A stretch of 64,000 nt of DNA from Flexivirga aerilata (lineage in GTDB: Bacteria; Actinomycetota; Actinomycetes; Actinomycetales; Dermatophilaceae), in NCBI RefSeq assembly GCF_013002715.1, contig NZ_JABENB010000001.1, positions 372,001 to 436,000 of the forward strand. The letters are read 5' to 3'. A model generated the notes under the pieces. It had not been told where the DNA came from and made no database searches. It was given only the letters and a program-made list of their open reading frames with translations. Below, piece after piece: positions 19,921-29,642 of this stretch (position 1 is its first letter; each line of letters starts with the position of its first letter). The position numbers and the translations under genes are program-made.

Positions 19921-20423
19921 GAGCCCGGCCCGCCCGGCGCATCCGGGGCGCCCGGCCCGGCCGGCCCGCCCGAACCGCCGGCGCCGCCCGAGCCGCCGGC
20001 GCCGTCGAAGGCGTCGGACCCGTCGGACTCGACCGGCGTCGTCGCGGTCGCGGAGAGGCTCCGGCCACCGGTCAGCCAGCCGAACGGCCCCGGCACCGGC
20101 GCGCGCACCGTCACCGTGACATCGCCACCGGCCGTGCCGACGCCTCCGTGCACCTGGACCCGCGCGCCTCCTGGGCCGGCCCGCGCACCGACCCGTTGCA
20201 CCGCCGCCGCGGAGTCACCGCGAGCGGCGGCCCGGGCCGCGACCCGGGCCGCGTCCACGCAACGCACCTGGTTGACGCCGATGAGCACTGCGTTGAGGGC
20301 CACGATCAGCACGAAGATCAACGCGGGCAGGGTGGCCGCGAGCTCGGCGGTGACCATGCCGGCATCGCGGCCGGCGCCTCTCCGGCCGGCCCGTCGCGCG
20401 CGAACCCGCGGCCACCCGGCCAT
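19917..20423 (-). CDS. TadE-family pilus assembly protein
   Basis: 168 residues from ATG 20421-20423. Contains a pseudopilin-like cleavage site: after basic residues, G then MVTAELAATLPALIFVL, with Glu at +5 and a hydrophobic helix; this is the TadE signature. The following QVRCVDAARVAARAAARGD is the conserved TadE segment. Residues after ~100 are an unusually long Gly/Ser/Ala-rich low-complexity tail. Start overlaps the Flp pilin stop by one base (TGATG). Confidence 0.88.
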   Translation of the reverse strand: MAGWPRVRARRAGRRGAGRDAGMVTAELAATLPALIFVLIVALNAVLIGVNQVRCVDAARVAARAAARGDSAAAVQRVGARAGPGGARVQVHGGVGTAGGDVTVTVRAPVPGPFGWLTGGRSLSATATTPVESDGSDAFDGAGGSGGAGGSGGPAGPGAPDAPGGPGS

Positions 20424-20650
20424 CAGGACGCGACGCTGAGCGCGCTCTGGATGATGCCGGTCAGTGCCGACTTCACCGCTCCGGACTTGACCACCGCCAT
20501 CAGCACCGCCGCGAAGGCAACCGCGGCCAGCGTGCCGACGGCATACTCGGCCGTCGTCATGCCGGCCTCGCGCCCGCGGTGCGCGGCCGCAATCACCTCG
20601 AGCCACCGCCGTTGCAGCCGGCTGCCGAGACGTATCGTGCGTGTCGTCAT
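20423..20650 (-). CDS. Flp-type pilin (DUF4244)
   Basis: 75 residues. Basic N-terminus (TIRLGSRLQRRW), then cleavage motif G-MTTAEYAVGTLA with Glu at +5 and Tyr at +6, followed by the hydrophobic helix AAVAFAAVLMAVV. This is the actinobacterial Flp pilin subunit (Rv3656c type). After cleavage the mature pilin would be ~45 residues, short as expected for Flp. Strong SD (AAGGAGGAG) precedes the ATG. A 75-bp gap separates it from the TadC gene upstream, large enough for extra regulation of the abundant subunit. Confidence 0.92.
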   Translation of the reverse strand: MTTRTIRLGSRLQRRWLEVIAAAHRGREAGMTTAEYAVGTLAAVAFAAVLMAVVKSGAVKSALTGIIQSALSVAS

Positions 20651-20725
20651 CGATCTCCTCCTTGTTGAATCGCTCTCTGCGAGAGCGGTTTTCGCGCGCC
20701 ACCGACGGTCGGTGGCACGTTTGGT

Positions 20726-21379
20726 TCACCGGGCACCGGCGAGCAGGTCGCCCGCCAGCACCGCGATGACGGGGACCACGGTCAGCAGGGCGAAGGCGGG
20801 CAGGAAGCACAACCCGAGCGGCACGACGACCAGCACCGACAGCCGGCCCGCGGCCTCCTCGATGCGCCGCTGCTCCGAGCGACGGAGGTCGGCCGCGGCG
20901 CGGCGCAGCAGGCCCGCAGGCGGCACCCCCGCCATCCCGGCGAGTGCGAGCGCCTGACCTGCGGGTCGCCAGCAGGCGGGCAGACCGTCCCACGCCTTGC
21001 CCTCCTCGACGCCCCAGCGCAGCGCGGCCACCACCTGGCTCAACTGGCCCCCGACGACCGGTCCGCACCGCTCGGCGACCACTTCGACCGCGGTGACCAG
21101 CGGCACACCGCTGCCGAGTGCGAGCGCGATGAGGTCGAGTGCGCCGGCCACGCTGAGCAGGTCCTCGGGCTGCGCGGCAGCCGCTCGCGGCGTCCGATCG
21201 CCTGACGGAGCAGGCGCCGCTTCGACGAGCGCTCTCGACCGGGAGCCGGACGACGCCACGGCGTGCGACCGCGGCCGCATGCCGCCGCCTGCCCTGGGCC
21301 CTGCCCTGAACCCCGGCCAGAGCAGCGGCACCAGCGCGACGAGCAACGCCGCCAGCCAGCCGAAACCGCCCGCGTTCAT
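20726..21379 (-). CDS. TadC-like type II secretion F-domain membrane protein
   Basis: 217 residues from ATG 21377-21379. N-terminal membrane helix, an Arg/Ala/Pro linker, then a GspF/T2SSF domain (ALDLIALALGSGVPLVTAVEVVAERCG) and C-terminal helices (GRLSVLVVVPLGLCFLPAFALL). The T2SSF protein forms the inner-membrane platform for pilus extrusion with TadB. Start overlaps the TadB stop (ATGA). Confidence 0.88.
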   Translation of the reverse strand: MNAGGFGWLAALLVALVPLLWPGFRAGPRAGGGMRPRSHAVASSGSRSRALVEAAPAPSGDRTPRAAAAQPEDLLSVAGALDLIALALGSGVPLVTAVEVVAERCGPVVGGQLSQVVAALRWGVEEGKAWDGLPACWRPAGQALALAGMAGVPPAGLLRRAAADLRRSEQRRIEEAAGRLSVLVVVPLGLCFLPAFALLTVVPVIAVLAGDLLAGAR

Positions 21380-22095
21380 GCGATCTCCGCAGGCGCACAA
21401 GCCCGCCGGATCATCCGGCGCACCAGTCTCCGTCCGCCCAGGATGAGCAGCGCCCCGCAAACGAGCACGACCGCGCCGAGCGTGCCGGCATAGAGCCGCC
21501 ATGGGCTCACGCCGATCAGCGCCGCGATGCCGACACCGGCCAGCGGCAGCAGCGTGAGCAGTTGCATGGTCGCGCGCGGCCCGGCGGTCACCACGTCGAC
21601 CCGGCGGTCGCGGTCGACCTGCTCGCGCATCATCGCGCTCGCCGTCGCGAGCGACTCGGCGACGCCGCAGCCGAGCTGTTCGGACAACGCCCACGCCCGG
21701 GCGACACTCGCCAGCGCGGGCAGTCCGTGGGCCTGGTGCAGCTGCGCCCATACCGGCGCGAGTTCGGCGCCTGCCGCGGCCTCCCGCGCAAGGCGGCGCA
21801 GGTCGTCCCGCAGGCGGCCGTCATCGATCGCGGCAGCCGACAGCAGGGCCGAGGTCGCCACCGCCGTCGACGGCGCGACACCCGCGGCGATCGCGGGACC
21901 GATGCCTTCGAGCATCGAGGTCAGCCGGTCGACGTCGGCGTCCCGGCGCGAGCGGCGCCTGCGGAGTGACACCCTGCCGAGACCGCCCGTCGAAGCGACG
22001 GCCACACCCCCGCCCGATCGAGGTATGACGGAAGTCCCGCGCGCCGGCCAGCACCCCACCGCGAGGGCCGCGCACAGCGCCGCCAGGAGGATCAC
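21376..22095 (-). CDS. TadB-like pilus assembly membrane protein
   Basis: 239 residues from GTG 22093-22095, which overlaps the CpaF stop (GTGA); an ATG 20 codons upstream inside cpaF is an alternative. Contains an N-terminal membrane helix (VILLAALCAALAV), an Arg-rich cytoplasmic region, the T2SSF domain (MLEGIGPAIAAGVAPSTAVAT) and two C-terminal helices. It pairs with TadC to form the inner-membrane platform. Confidence 0.85.
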   Translation of the reverse strand: MILLAALCAALAVGCWPARGTSVIPRSGGGVAVASTGGLGRVSLRRRRSRRDADVDRLTSMLEGIGPAIAAGVAPSTAVATSALLSAAAIDDGRLRDDLRRLAREAAAGAELAPVWAQLHQAHGLPALASVARAWALSEQLGCGVAESLATASAMMREQVDRDRRVDVVTAGPRATMQLLTLLPLAGVGIAALIGVSPWRLYAGTLGAVVLVCGALLILGGRRLVRRMIRRACAPAEIA

Positions 22096-23279
22096 GACTG
22101 CCCGCCCGGGCCACGGCCGGTGGCGGCGGGCAGCAACTCGGCGAGTGCCGGCCACGCCTCATCCGGCGCCAGGTCACCGCCGCTGCGTCGCACCGCGGCC
22201 CGCACCCGCAGGCTCCGGGAGTCGCGCTCGATGAGGCCGATCTCGCCGACCGTGCGCCGGCCGCCGTCACGGCGCAGGTGCACCACGACCTGCACCGCCG
22301 AGGCCAGCTGCGAGCGCACCGCGTCGGTCGACATGCCGGCGAGTGCGCCGAGCGCGTCGAACCGGGCGAGCACGTCGGTGCTGGTGTTGGCGTGGACGGT
22401 GCCGCAGCCGCCCTCGTGGCCGGTGTTGAGCGCGCTGAGCAGCTCGCGGACCTCCGCGCCGCGCACCTCTCCGACGACCAGCCGGTCGGGCCGCATGCGC
22501 AGCGACTGACGCACCAAGGTGGTCAGCGAGATCTCGCCCCGACCCTCCACGTTGGCGGCCCGGCTCTCCAGCCGCACGACGTGCGGGTGGGCGATCTGCA
22601 GTTCGCGGACGTCCTCGACCACCACGATGCGCTCGGCGGGAGCCACCTCGCTGAGCATCGACGCCAGGAGTGTCGTCTTGCCGGTGCCGGTGCCGCCGCT
22701 GACCACGAACGCCACCCGGGCCGCGATCAGCTGCCGCAGCACGCGCAGCCCGAACGGCCCGACCGTGCCACCCATCGCGAGCTGGTCCAGGGTCGGCGGC
22801 TCGGGTCGCGGCACCCGCAGGCTGAGGTGCGCGGCGTCCTCGACCAGCGGCGGAAGCACCGCGTGCAATCGCACCCCGCCCGGCAGCAGCCCGTCGACAC
22901 ACGGACTGGTCTCGTCGAGCCGGCGCCCGGCGAGGGTCGCCAGTCGCACGGCGAGGCGGCGCACCGTGGCCGCGTCGCCGACGTCGACCGGCACCGGCTC
23001 CAGGCCCGTGCCGCGGTCGATCCAGACCCCTCGCGTGCCGTTGACCAGCACGTCGGTCACTCCGGGCAGCAGCAGCAACGGGTCGAGCACCCCGGCGCCG
23101 AAGACGTCCGCCTGCAGACGCTCGGTGAGCAGGCCCACGCTGTCGGCTCCGAGCAGTGCGGCGTCGACCTCCGCGAGGGCGCCGACGCTGTGCGCCGTCG
23201 GCGACCGGCCGTCCCGGATCTGCGCCCACATCGCGGCTCCGACCGGTGAGCTGGGCGGGTCCTGCCGGATGTCCTTCAT
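22092..23279 (-). CDS. cpaF: CpaF/TadA-type pilus assembly ATPase
   Basis: 395 residues. Secretion ATPase of the VirB11/TadA class. N-terminal domain with LLPGVTDVLVNGTRGVWIDR, then Walker A SGGTGTGKTT (Lys201), Asp-box VVVEDVRELQIAHPH, Walker B-type LRMRPDRLVVGEVRG and the His box TGHEGGCGTVHA. It powers Flp pilin polymerisation through the TadB/TadC platform on the cytoplasmic face. Overlaps cpaE upstream (ATGA) and tadB downstream (GTGA). Confidence 0.95.
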   Translation of the reverse strand: MKDIRQDPPSSPVGAAMWAQIRDGRSPTAHSVGALAEVDAALLGADSVGLLTERLQADVFGAGVLDPLLLLPGVTDVLVNGTRGVWIDRGTGLEPVPVDVGDAATVRRLAVRLATLAGRRLDETSPCVDGLLPGGVRLHAVLPPLVEDAAHLSLRVPRPEPPTLDQLAMGGTVGPFGLRVLRQLIAARVAFVVSGGTGTGKTTLLASMLSEVAPAERIVVVEDVRELQIAHPHVVRLESRAANVEGRGEISLTTLVRQSLRMRPDRLVVGEVRGAEVRELLSALNTGHEGGCGTVHANTSTDVLARFDALGALAGMSTDAVRSQLASAVQVVVHLRRDGGRRTVGEIGLIERDSRSLRVRAAVRRSGGDLAPDEAWPALAELLPAATGRGPGGQS

Positions 23280-23992
23280 GCCGCGGCCCGGCCGATCAGC
23301 AGGTCACGCAGGATCTCGTCGCACCGCCCGGCGAAATCGGATCGTTCCCGGGCACCGGGCGGCACCCCTCTCGCGGCATCGGCCTCCAGGCGGCGGTCGC
23401 TCGCGATCGCGGTGACGACGGGCACGCCCAGCGACTGCCCGACCTCCGCGGACAACCGGGCCGGCAGATCGCGGACCACCAGCTGCACCGGCACGCCGAG
23501 CCGGTCGACGGTCGCGCCGGCCGCGGCCAGGCCGGTGGCGGTCCCGCGGGCGACCAGGAGCACTGCCCGGCACCGGTCGAGCACCTCGGCAAGCTGCTCT
23601 TCGGGCAGCGAGCGGCCGACGTCGACCACGACGAGCTCGCTCACCTCGGCCAGCGCATCGAGCGCACCGGCGGTCAGCGCGCCCGGCATCGGCCGCCACT
23701 GCCGCCCGTGCGACAGCACGGCGAGGCCGTCACGGTCCGCGGGCAGCCGCTCGATCAGCCGCGCCCCGTCCAAGGCACCGGCCGCTCCCTGGAGCTCCGG
23801 CCAGCGCACGCCCTGCTCGGTCTCTATCCCGAGCGCCACGTCCAGACCGCCGCCCGCCGGGTCGGCGTCCACCGCGACCACCGTGCGCCGGGCGGCGTGC
23901 GCGCGCACCGCCAACCCACAGGCCAGCGTCGTCGCCCCCGCACCGCAGCCGCCACCGACGACCGCCACCGTCATACCTGCCGAGATCTCCAT
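23276..23992 (-). CDS. CpaE-like ParA/MinD-family protein with degenerate Walker A
   Basis: 238 residues. MinD/ParA fold: starts MTVAVVGGGCGAGATTLACG, with the switch DADPAGGGLDVALG and the strand VVVDVGRSLPEE. The expected KGGxGKTT motif is VGGGCGAGATT: both the signature lysine and the GKT lysine are missing (Gly and Ala instead). So ATP binding is doubtful, although this is a known oddity of the actinobacterial 'septum site-determining' CpaE homologues (Rv3660c). Probably a localisation factor for the pilus machine. First gene of the seven-gene operon cpaE-cpaF-tadB-tadC-flp-tadE-tadG. Confidence 0.85.
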   Translation of the reverse strand: MEISAGMTVAVVGGGCGAGATTLACGLAVRAHAARRTVVAVDADPAGGGLDVALGIETEQGVRWPELQGAAGALDGARLIERLPADRDGLAVLSHGRQWRPMPGALTAGALDALAEVSELVVVDVGRSLPEEQLAEVLDRCRAVLLVARGTATGLAAAGATVDRLGVPVQLVVRDLPARLSAEVGQSLGVPVVTAIASDRRLEADAARGVPPGARERSDFAGRCDEILRDLLIGRAAA

Positions 23993-24146
23993 GACGCCGA
24001 TCGTGCGGCGGACGGAACCGCCTGCACACTCCCGCCGTCGCTATCTGTGGATGCCGGCCGGTGCACCCGTCGGGGTGTGGATGAGGGGACCGATCGAGTG
24101 CGCCGGTCGGCATTCGGGGGATCGTTCGGGGGACATCACGACATAT

Positions 24147-24182
24147 GAAGGCCCCCGCCGGGGGGGGTCAGCGGGGGCCTTC
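24147..24182 (-). terminator. Intrinsic terminator-like hairpin
   Basis: GAAGGCCCCCGC ... GCGGGGGCCTTC with an 11-12 nt G-rich loop. It is followed on the minus side by an AT-rich CATATG stretch. It could end a minus-strand transcript from the gap 24183-24376, upstream of the tad operon. Confidence 0.6.
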
Positions 24183-24369
24183 GATGTGATGACCTCAGGG
24201 GGGGTTGAGGTCTCACACCGGCGCTGCTACCTGGAAGGGAGCGCTTCGTGATCCAGTGTTGCCCCGGCGGCGAGCGGAACTCAATGGGAGCGCCGATTCC
24301 TATAACAAATCCTGACCTTTGTCGGACTTTCAACAATCGGTAAGGAAATGGGCCGCGCAAGGCTGAACG
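24183..24369. other. Gene-free interval between two terminators
   Basis: No convincing CDS. A 31-codon plus-strand reading frame starts GTG 24248 after GGAAGGGA, but its codons are AT-rich and unlike neighbours. Base composition falls near 24290-24345 (TTGTTATAGG and similar on the minus strand), compatible with a promoter. Confidence 0.4.
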
Positions 24370-24559
24370 AAAGGGCGAGGGCCTCGCGCTGCACGCGCGA
24401 GGCCCTCTGGCCGCTGCCTACCTCCGGTGACCAGGCGTGCATCCTCAAGGTTTGTCGCCCGGGCGCAAGGCCCGGAACGAGCGGTCCATACGTGGACTGT
24501 CTCCGCGTGGGTGCCGGTCTCGGTAGCGGTTGTCGTCGGACTCCCGTCCGTCGTTCGTG
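24370..24559 (-). ncRNA. Candidate small RNA, 6S/Ms1-like by position
   Basis: No long coding frame fits. On the minus strand a -35-like TTGTGA (24589-24594) and weak -10-like TAAACC (24566-24571), 17 bp apart, would give a ~190-nt transcript ending at a strong hairpin (24377-24407) followed by CCCTTTCGTT. Inside are small stable hairpins, e.g. GTCCA-cgta-TGGAC (24484-24497) and CGGGC-cttg-(G)CCCG. In mycobacteria (MTS2823/Ms1) and Streptomyces (scr3559), the RNA-polymerase-binding small RNA lies beside the same cpaE/tad locus, recalled from general knowledge. Promoter is poor, so this is a positional hypothesis. Confidence 0.35.
24377..24407 (-). terminator. Intrinsic terminator of the candidate small RNA
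   Basis: Twelve-base-pair stem GAGGGCCTCGCG / CGCGAGGCCCTC, loop of seven, followed on the minus strand by GCCCTTTCGTT. The plus side has no T-run, so it ends a minus-strand transcript. Confidence 0.7.
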
Positions 24560-24577
24560 CAACCAGGTTTACTCCGA

Positions 24578-24593
24578 TGTGGCCCAGGTCACA
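24578..24593. promoter_or_regulatory. CRP/GlxR-like binding site
   Basis: TGTGGCCCAGGTCACA differs by one base from the TGTGA-N6-TCACA consensus of CRP/GlxR regulators. A crp gene is present in this window. It overlaps the possible -35 element of the small RNA candidate. Confidence 0.5.
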
Positions 24594-24636
24594 AGTCTTG
24601 TATGTCGGGCCACAGCGGCGCACAATACGCGCCCGC

Positions 24637-25488
24637 TCACGGCCCGGGAGTCAACCGCCCGGCGAGCACCGCGTCGCAGATCCGGGCCGCCTCGGCCGCG
24701 CCGGCGACGACCGCCTCGGCGCTGTGCTCGAGCCAGAGCCGCACCCCCTCGCTCCCGCCCGAGCTGTATGCCGCGAGCGCCCCCTGGTAACCGGCCGCGG
24801 ACTCCCGTGCGCGACCTGCCTCGATCACCACCGTGCCGGTGGGGTCGACGCCGGTCGATTGGAGCAGCAGACGCTCCAAAGCCCTTGCCACCAAAGCATT
24901 TCCGTGCACGAACGGCCGCGCGCTCGCGATCTCGGCGTGTGCGATCGCGGCGACCAGGACCCCGGGCGCGCCGGCCGACGACGCGATCAGGTCGACCACG
25001 CCGCGCATCCGGGCGGCGGCCTCCGCGGCGTCGGGCGCCGGTCCGAGCTCGGTGAGCTCGGCAACGCGCTCCCCCGCCATACGCGGCCGGCCGAGGGCAT
25101 CGTCGGGCACCAGCCCCGCGGCCGCAGCGGTGTGCAGCCGGGCGAGCGCCTGCGCCGGCGCGGTGCGCACCACCGCCAGCAGGTGCTCGGTCTGCGCGGT
25201 CGCCTGGATCGCCCCCTGCAGGGCGCGGCCGCGGGCGTCGCCGCCCGGCACCTCGGCGGCGCCGCGCATCACGTCCCGGACCAGGTCGATCGGGAACTCC
25301 GCGCCCTCCAGCAACGCGCTCGCCCGCGCCCCACGCACCCGCGACTCGGCGGACGCCTCGGGAATGCGCCGGCGCAGGGCGTTGTGCCAGCGCAACTGGG
25401 TGCACGCCTCGCGTGCACGATCCACGGCGCTCGTGACACCGGGCAGGCCGGCGAGCGCGGCCAACGGGCCGGTCGAAGCGGAGGTCAT
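24637..25488 (-). CDS. Degenerate Fic-domain protein
   Basis: 283 residues from ATG 25486-25488, overlapping the upstream stop (ATGA). Has the N-terminal Fic inhibitory-helix motif SALLEG (Ser57-x3-Glu61-Gly62) and an all-helical core. The active-site loop reads RPFVHGNALVAR (191-202) where catalytic Fic proteins have HPFx(D/E)GNGRxxR. The essential His is Arg191, and the GNGR arginine is missing. AMP transfer is therefore unlikely; it may be a regulatory or scaffold pseudo-enzyme. Actinobacterial orthologues beside acs and tad share this position and are often named 'oxidoreductase', which I do not support. Confidence 0.75.
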   Translation of the reverse strand: MTSASTGPLAALAGLPGVTSAVDRAREACTQLRWHNALRRRIPEASAESRVRGARASALLEGAEFPIDLVRDVMRGAAEVPGGDARGRALQGAIQATAQTEHLLAVVRTAPAQALARLHTAAAAGLVPDDALGRPRMAGERVAELTELGPAPDAAEAAARMRGVVDLIASSAGAPGVLVAAIAHAEIASARPFVHGNALVARALERLLLQSTGVDPTGTVVIEAGRARESAAGYQGALAAYSSGGSEGVRLWLEHSAEAVVAGAAEAARICDAVLAGRLTPGP

Positions 25489-26102
25489 TGATCCTGCAGC
25501 TCTCTCGATGAGGTGGTCGGGTCGCGATCGCTGTGCACGATCTCGGAGTTGATGGTGCTGCGCCAGCCGGACCGCGCATCGCCGTGACCGGTCATCACGT
25601 TGAGCAGCCGGGCGATCCGCCACACGATGCTCACGCCGACGAACATCAAGAAGGCGGCGAGCGGGATCTCCACGACGATCGCGGACACGATCGACAGTCG
25701 CACGTCGTCGGGGTCGGCGGTGGTGATGTCGAACCACGCGTCGGCGAGCAGCAGCACACCGGTCGCGAACGACGTCAGCACCACGAGCACCCGCCGCTTC
25801 CAGGCGAAGAACGCGGTCAGTCCGAGCATGATCACCAGCAGCACGTCGAAGCCGGTCCAGGTGAGCGCCCATGCCTGCGCGACGTATTGGTCGGGCAGCG
25901 TCACCGCGAGATAGACGACCCAGGGCAGCAGCAGCGCCGTGCACACCGCAGTGATCGTCAGCGCGATGGCGCGACGGCGGCGGGCTCGGCGCAGCTCGGT
26001 GCGGACCAGCGCCTCGACGACGCCCCCGACCTTGAGACGGCGCACGAGCTCGATCCGCTCGGCGGGTCCGAGCGCGGCGATCTCGTCATCGGTCAACGGC
26101 AT
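25485..26102 (-). CDS. Four-helix membrane protein of unknown function
   Basis: 205 residues from ATG 26100-26102. Starts [22 protein letters not shown], a short helix, then a basic segment (ELRRARRRR) and four hydrophobic segments at ~48-68, 82-102, 108-128 and 140-165. C-terminal ~35 residues are polar and probably cytoplasmic. No family recognised. Translationally coupled with the Fic-like gene, so the two may work together. It is divergent from acs with ~100 bp between starts. Confidence 0.6.
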   Translation of the reverse strand: MPLTDDEIAALGPAERIELVRRLKVGGVVEALVRTELRRARRRRAIALTITAVCTALLLPWVVYLAVTLPDQYVAQAWALTWTGFDVLLVIMLGLTAFFAWKRRVLVVLTSFATGVLLLADAWFDITTADPDDVRLSIVSAIVVEIPLAAFLMFVGVSIVWRIARLLNVMTGHGDARSGWRSTINSEIVHSDRDPTTSSRELQDQ

Positions 26103-26154
26103 GCGATCAATTTTGCGGCAATCTCGTGCAACGGTTGGCAGCGGAGTTGGTTTC

Positions 26155-26181
26155 GCGGTTGGGTGGAAGGCAGCCAACCGC
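26155..26181 (+). other. Leader hairpin before acs
   Basis: GCGGTTGG (26155-26162) can pair with CCAACCGC (26174-26181), 11-nt loop, ending 9 nt before the AGGAGG of acs. Could affect translation or be incidental. Confidence 0.35.
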
Positions 26182-26202
26182 CCGAATACAAGGAGGTATG
26201 CC

Positions 26203-28230
<2,028 letters not shown>

Positions 28231-28261
28231 GCGGCCGGCTCGTCATACGGGCCGGGACCAC

Positions 28262-28395
28262 GAGGGCGGACTCGTCCACGAAAAGGGGACTTGTCACACG
28301 AACGGCGACTGGTCCACGAAAAGGGGACTTGTCACGTGCTACTGCACGTGACAAGTCCCCCTTTTACGTGACAAGTCCCCACTGCACGTGACGAG
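28262..28395. repeat. Family A palindromic repeat array
   Basis: Contains the 32-nt palindrome GACTTGTCACGTGCTA ... (28326-28357), identical in design to the copy at 1242-1273 with two differences in the centre. It adds a tandem (G/C)TCCACGAAAAGGGGACTTGTCAC unit written twice (28273-28297 and 28311-28336) and further GTGACAAGTC words to 28395. It fills the gap after acs. No transposase is present. Confidence 0.8.
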
Positions 28396-28404
28396 TACGC
28401 CGTG

Positions 28405-28500
28405 ACGGCCGCCCGAACGCGCTCACTCCGCGCCGCAGCAGGAACGCAATGCCCGCGTTGAGGATGCGGGTCACCCGCCCGATCTCGATGCGATGCGGTC
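28405..28500 (-). pseudogene. Possible remnant of a deazaflavin-dependent nitroreductase N-terminus
   Basis: A minus-strand frame here reads IGRVTRILNAGIAFLLRRGVSAFG, which looks like the opening of F420/deazaflavin-dependent nitroreductase-family proteins (R-x-x-N-x-x-x-x-x-L-L-R-R-G). It cannot continue: the sequence enters the family A repeat within ~15 codons, and no conserved nitroreductase core follows. I read it as a gene fragment left between two repeats; the match rests on about 20 residues. Confidence 0.3.
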
Positions 28501-28612
28501 CGAGTGACGTCCTTCCACGCCGAGTGACGACATACGCAACGACTGACGTCCGTGCAACGCCGTCATTCGTTGCGACGGACGTCAGTGAGCGAAGAAGGTC
28601 GTCACTCGGCGG
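28501..28612. repeat. Family B repeat, copy 1
   Basis: About 110 nt starting CGAGTGACGTCC and ending CGTCACTCGG: 9-bp inverted ends CGAGTGACG / CGTCACTCG. Near-identical copy at 29643-29752. It covers the stop codon region of the following minus-strand gene. Confidence 0.85.
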
Positions 28613-29570
28613 GGGCCGCGGCGCGGATCGGCTGCGCCACCGGGTCCCAGCGCCGCCAGACGACGCCCGGCATCGGCACCAACCCGGCATCGCGCAGGAT
28701 TCGCGCCAGCCCGTGCCCGGCGAACGCGTCCGCCCACACCCACCGGGCGACCGCCTGGGCGGTGCGCCGGACCCGGTCCTCGCGCTTCTTCTCCCGCCAG
28801 AGATCGTCCCCGGTGAGGTACTTGACCCGGCCGTCGAATTCACCGATCAGGCCCTCCCACCCGAAATCGGCATAACCGAAGACGCCGGCCGCATCGGCGA
28901 GCGGCACCTGCAGATCGGGTTGCGGCAATCCGAGCTCGAAGATGCGTGCCCGGCTCAGGGACTCGCCCGGCGACTCAGCGCGACCATCAGCAAGCCGTAT
29001 GGCGAGCGCCGCGTGCCGGCAGCCGCGCGCTCCCGTCCGCAGCCGCGCCACCTGCGCGTCAAGTTCGGCCTGGGAGCACAGCCGCGCATGCAGCGCAGCG
29101 TCCGCGATGATCAGTCCCGCAGCGAGATCGCCGGTGCGCGCAAGGTCGACAACGGTGCGCGCAGCGGTGGTCACCAGCACGCCGGCAATCTGCACCGTCG
29201 GCGGCGGATCGAGGACACGATGCGCGCGGACCAGCCGGCTGCCTCCGCCGGAGGTGGCCTCGCGCAGCACGTCGACCGTGCTCGGCCACCGCCCCAGGAT
29301 CGGCAGGCCCCAGAGCGCCGCGGCGGCGTAGTGGGACGCGACCGGCAGCGGTGGGCGCATCGCCCGGAAGGTCGCAAGTACGAGGGCGCGATGCCGCGTC
29401 ATACCCGCGAACTCCGCCCATCGATCAGCGGGCACGTAGGCACCGCGGCGCACCCGATGCAGGTGCGGTCGCGGGCCACTCGCCATCAGCCAGCCATAGC
29501 GCCCGGCCCGCTGCAGGTCGTCGCTGCACAGCAACTCCTCGGGCCGGAACGGGGCTGGCGACTGCTCCAT
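28602..29570 (-). CDS. Hypothetical protein, AbiEi/DUF559-like with PD-(D/E)XK-type C-terminus
   Basis: 322 residues from ATG 29568-29570 (no good SD). N-terminal half with RRGAYVPADRWAEF and HYAAAALWGLP resembles the wHTH/AbiEi-like regions of actinobacterial 'DUF559' proteins. The C-terminal half has GYADFGWEGLIGEFDGRVKY, which carries an acidic D...E-x-D/K arrangement suggestive of a Vsr/PD-(D/E)XK nuclease fold. These are very common accessory genes of unknown role in actinobacteria. The stop codon lies in repeat copy 1 and copy 2 lies just upstream, so the gene is bracketed by direct repeats. Confidence 0.6.
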   Translation of the reverse strand: MEQSPAPFRPEELLCSDDLQRAGRYGWLMASGPRPHLHRVRRGAYVPADRWAEFAGMTRHRALVLATFRAMRPPLPVASHYAAAALWGLPILGRWPSTVDVLREATSGGGSRLVRAHRVLDPPPTVQIAGVLVTTAARTVVDLARTGDLAAGLIIADAALHARLCSQAELDAQVARLRTGARGCRHAALAIRLADGRAESPGESLSRARIFELGLPQPDLQVPLADAAGVFGYADFGWEGLIGEFDGRVKYLTGDDLWREKKREDRVRRTAQAVARWVWADAFAGHGLARILRDAGLVPMPGVVWRRWDPVAQPIRAAAPAE

Positions 29571-29642
29571 CGCGGCAGCGTGCCAGCCCTCGGACCACCC
29601 TCGCTCCGCGCCGGGCGCCCGGCTGTGGACAAGCTGCGGCGG

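Noticed and set aside
24205..24265. Possible SRP (4.5S) RNA, because of GCTGCTACCTGGAAGGGAGC
   Set aside because: The conserved SRP helix 8 (GTCAGGTCCGGAAGGAAGCAGC-type) is not matched closely and pairing is poor.
24248..24343. 31-codon plus-strand reading frame after GGAAGGGA
   Set aside because: AT-rich codons unlike the genome, no homology recognised, and it sits between two terminators.
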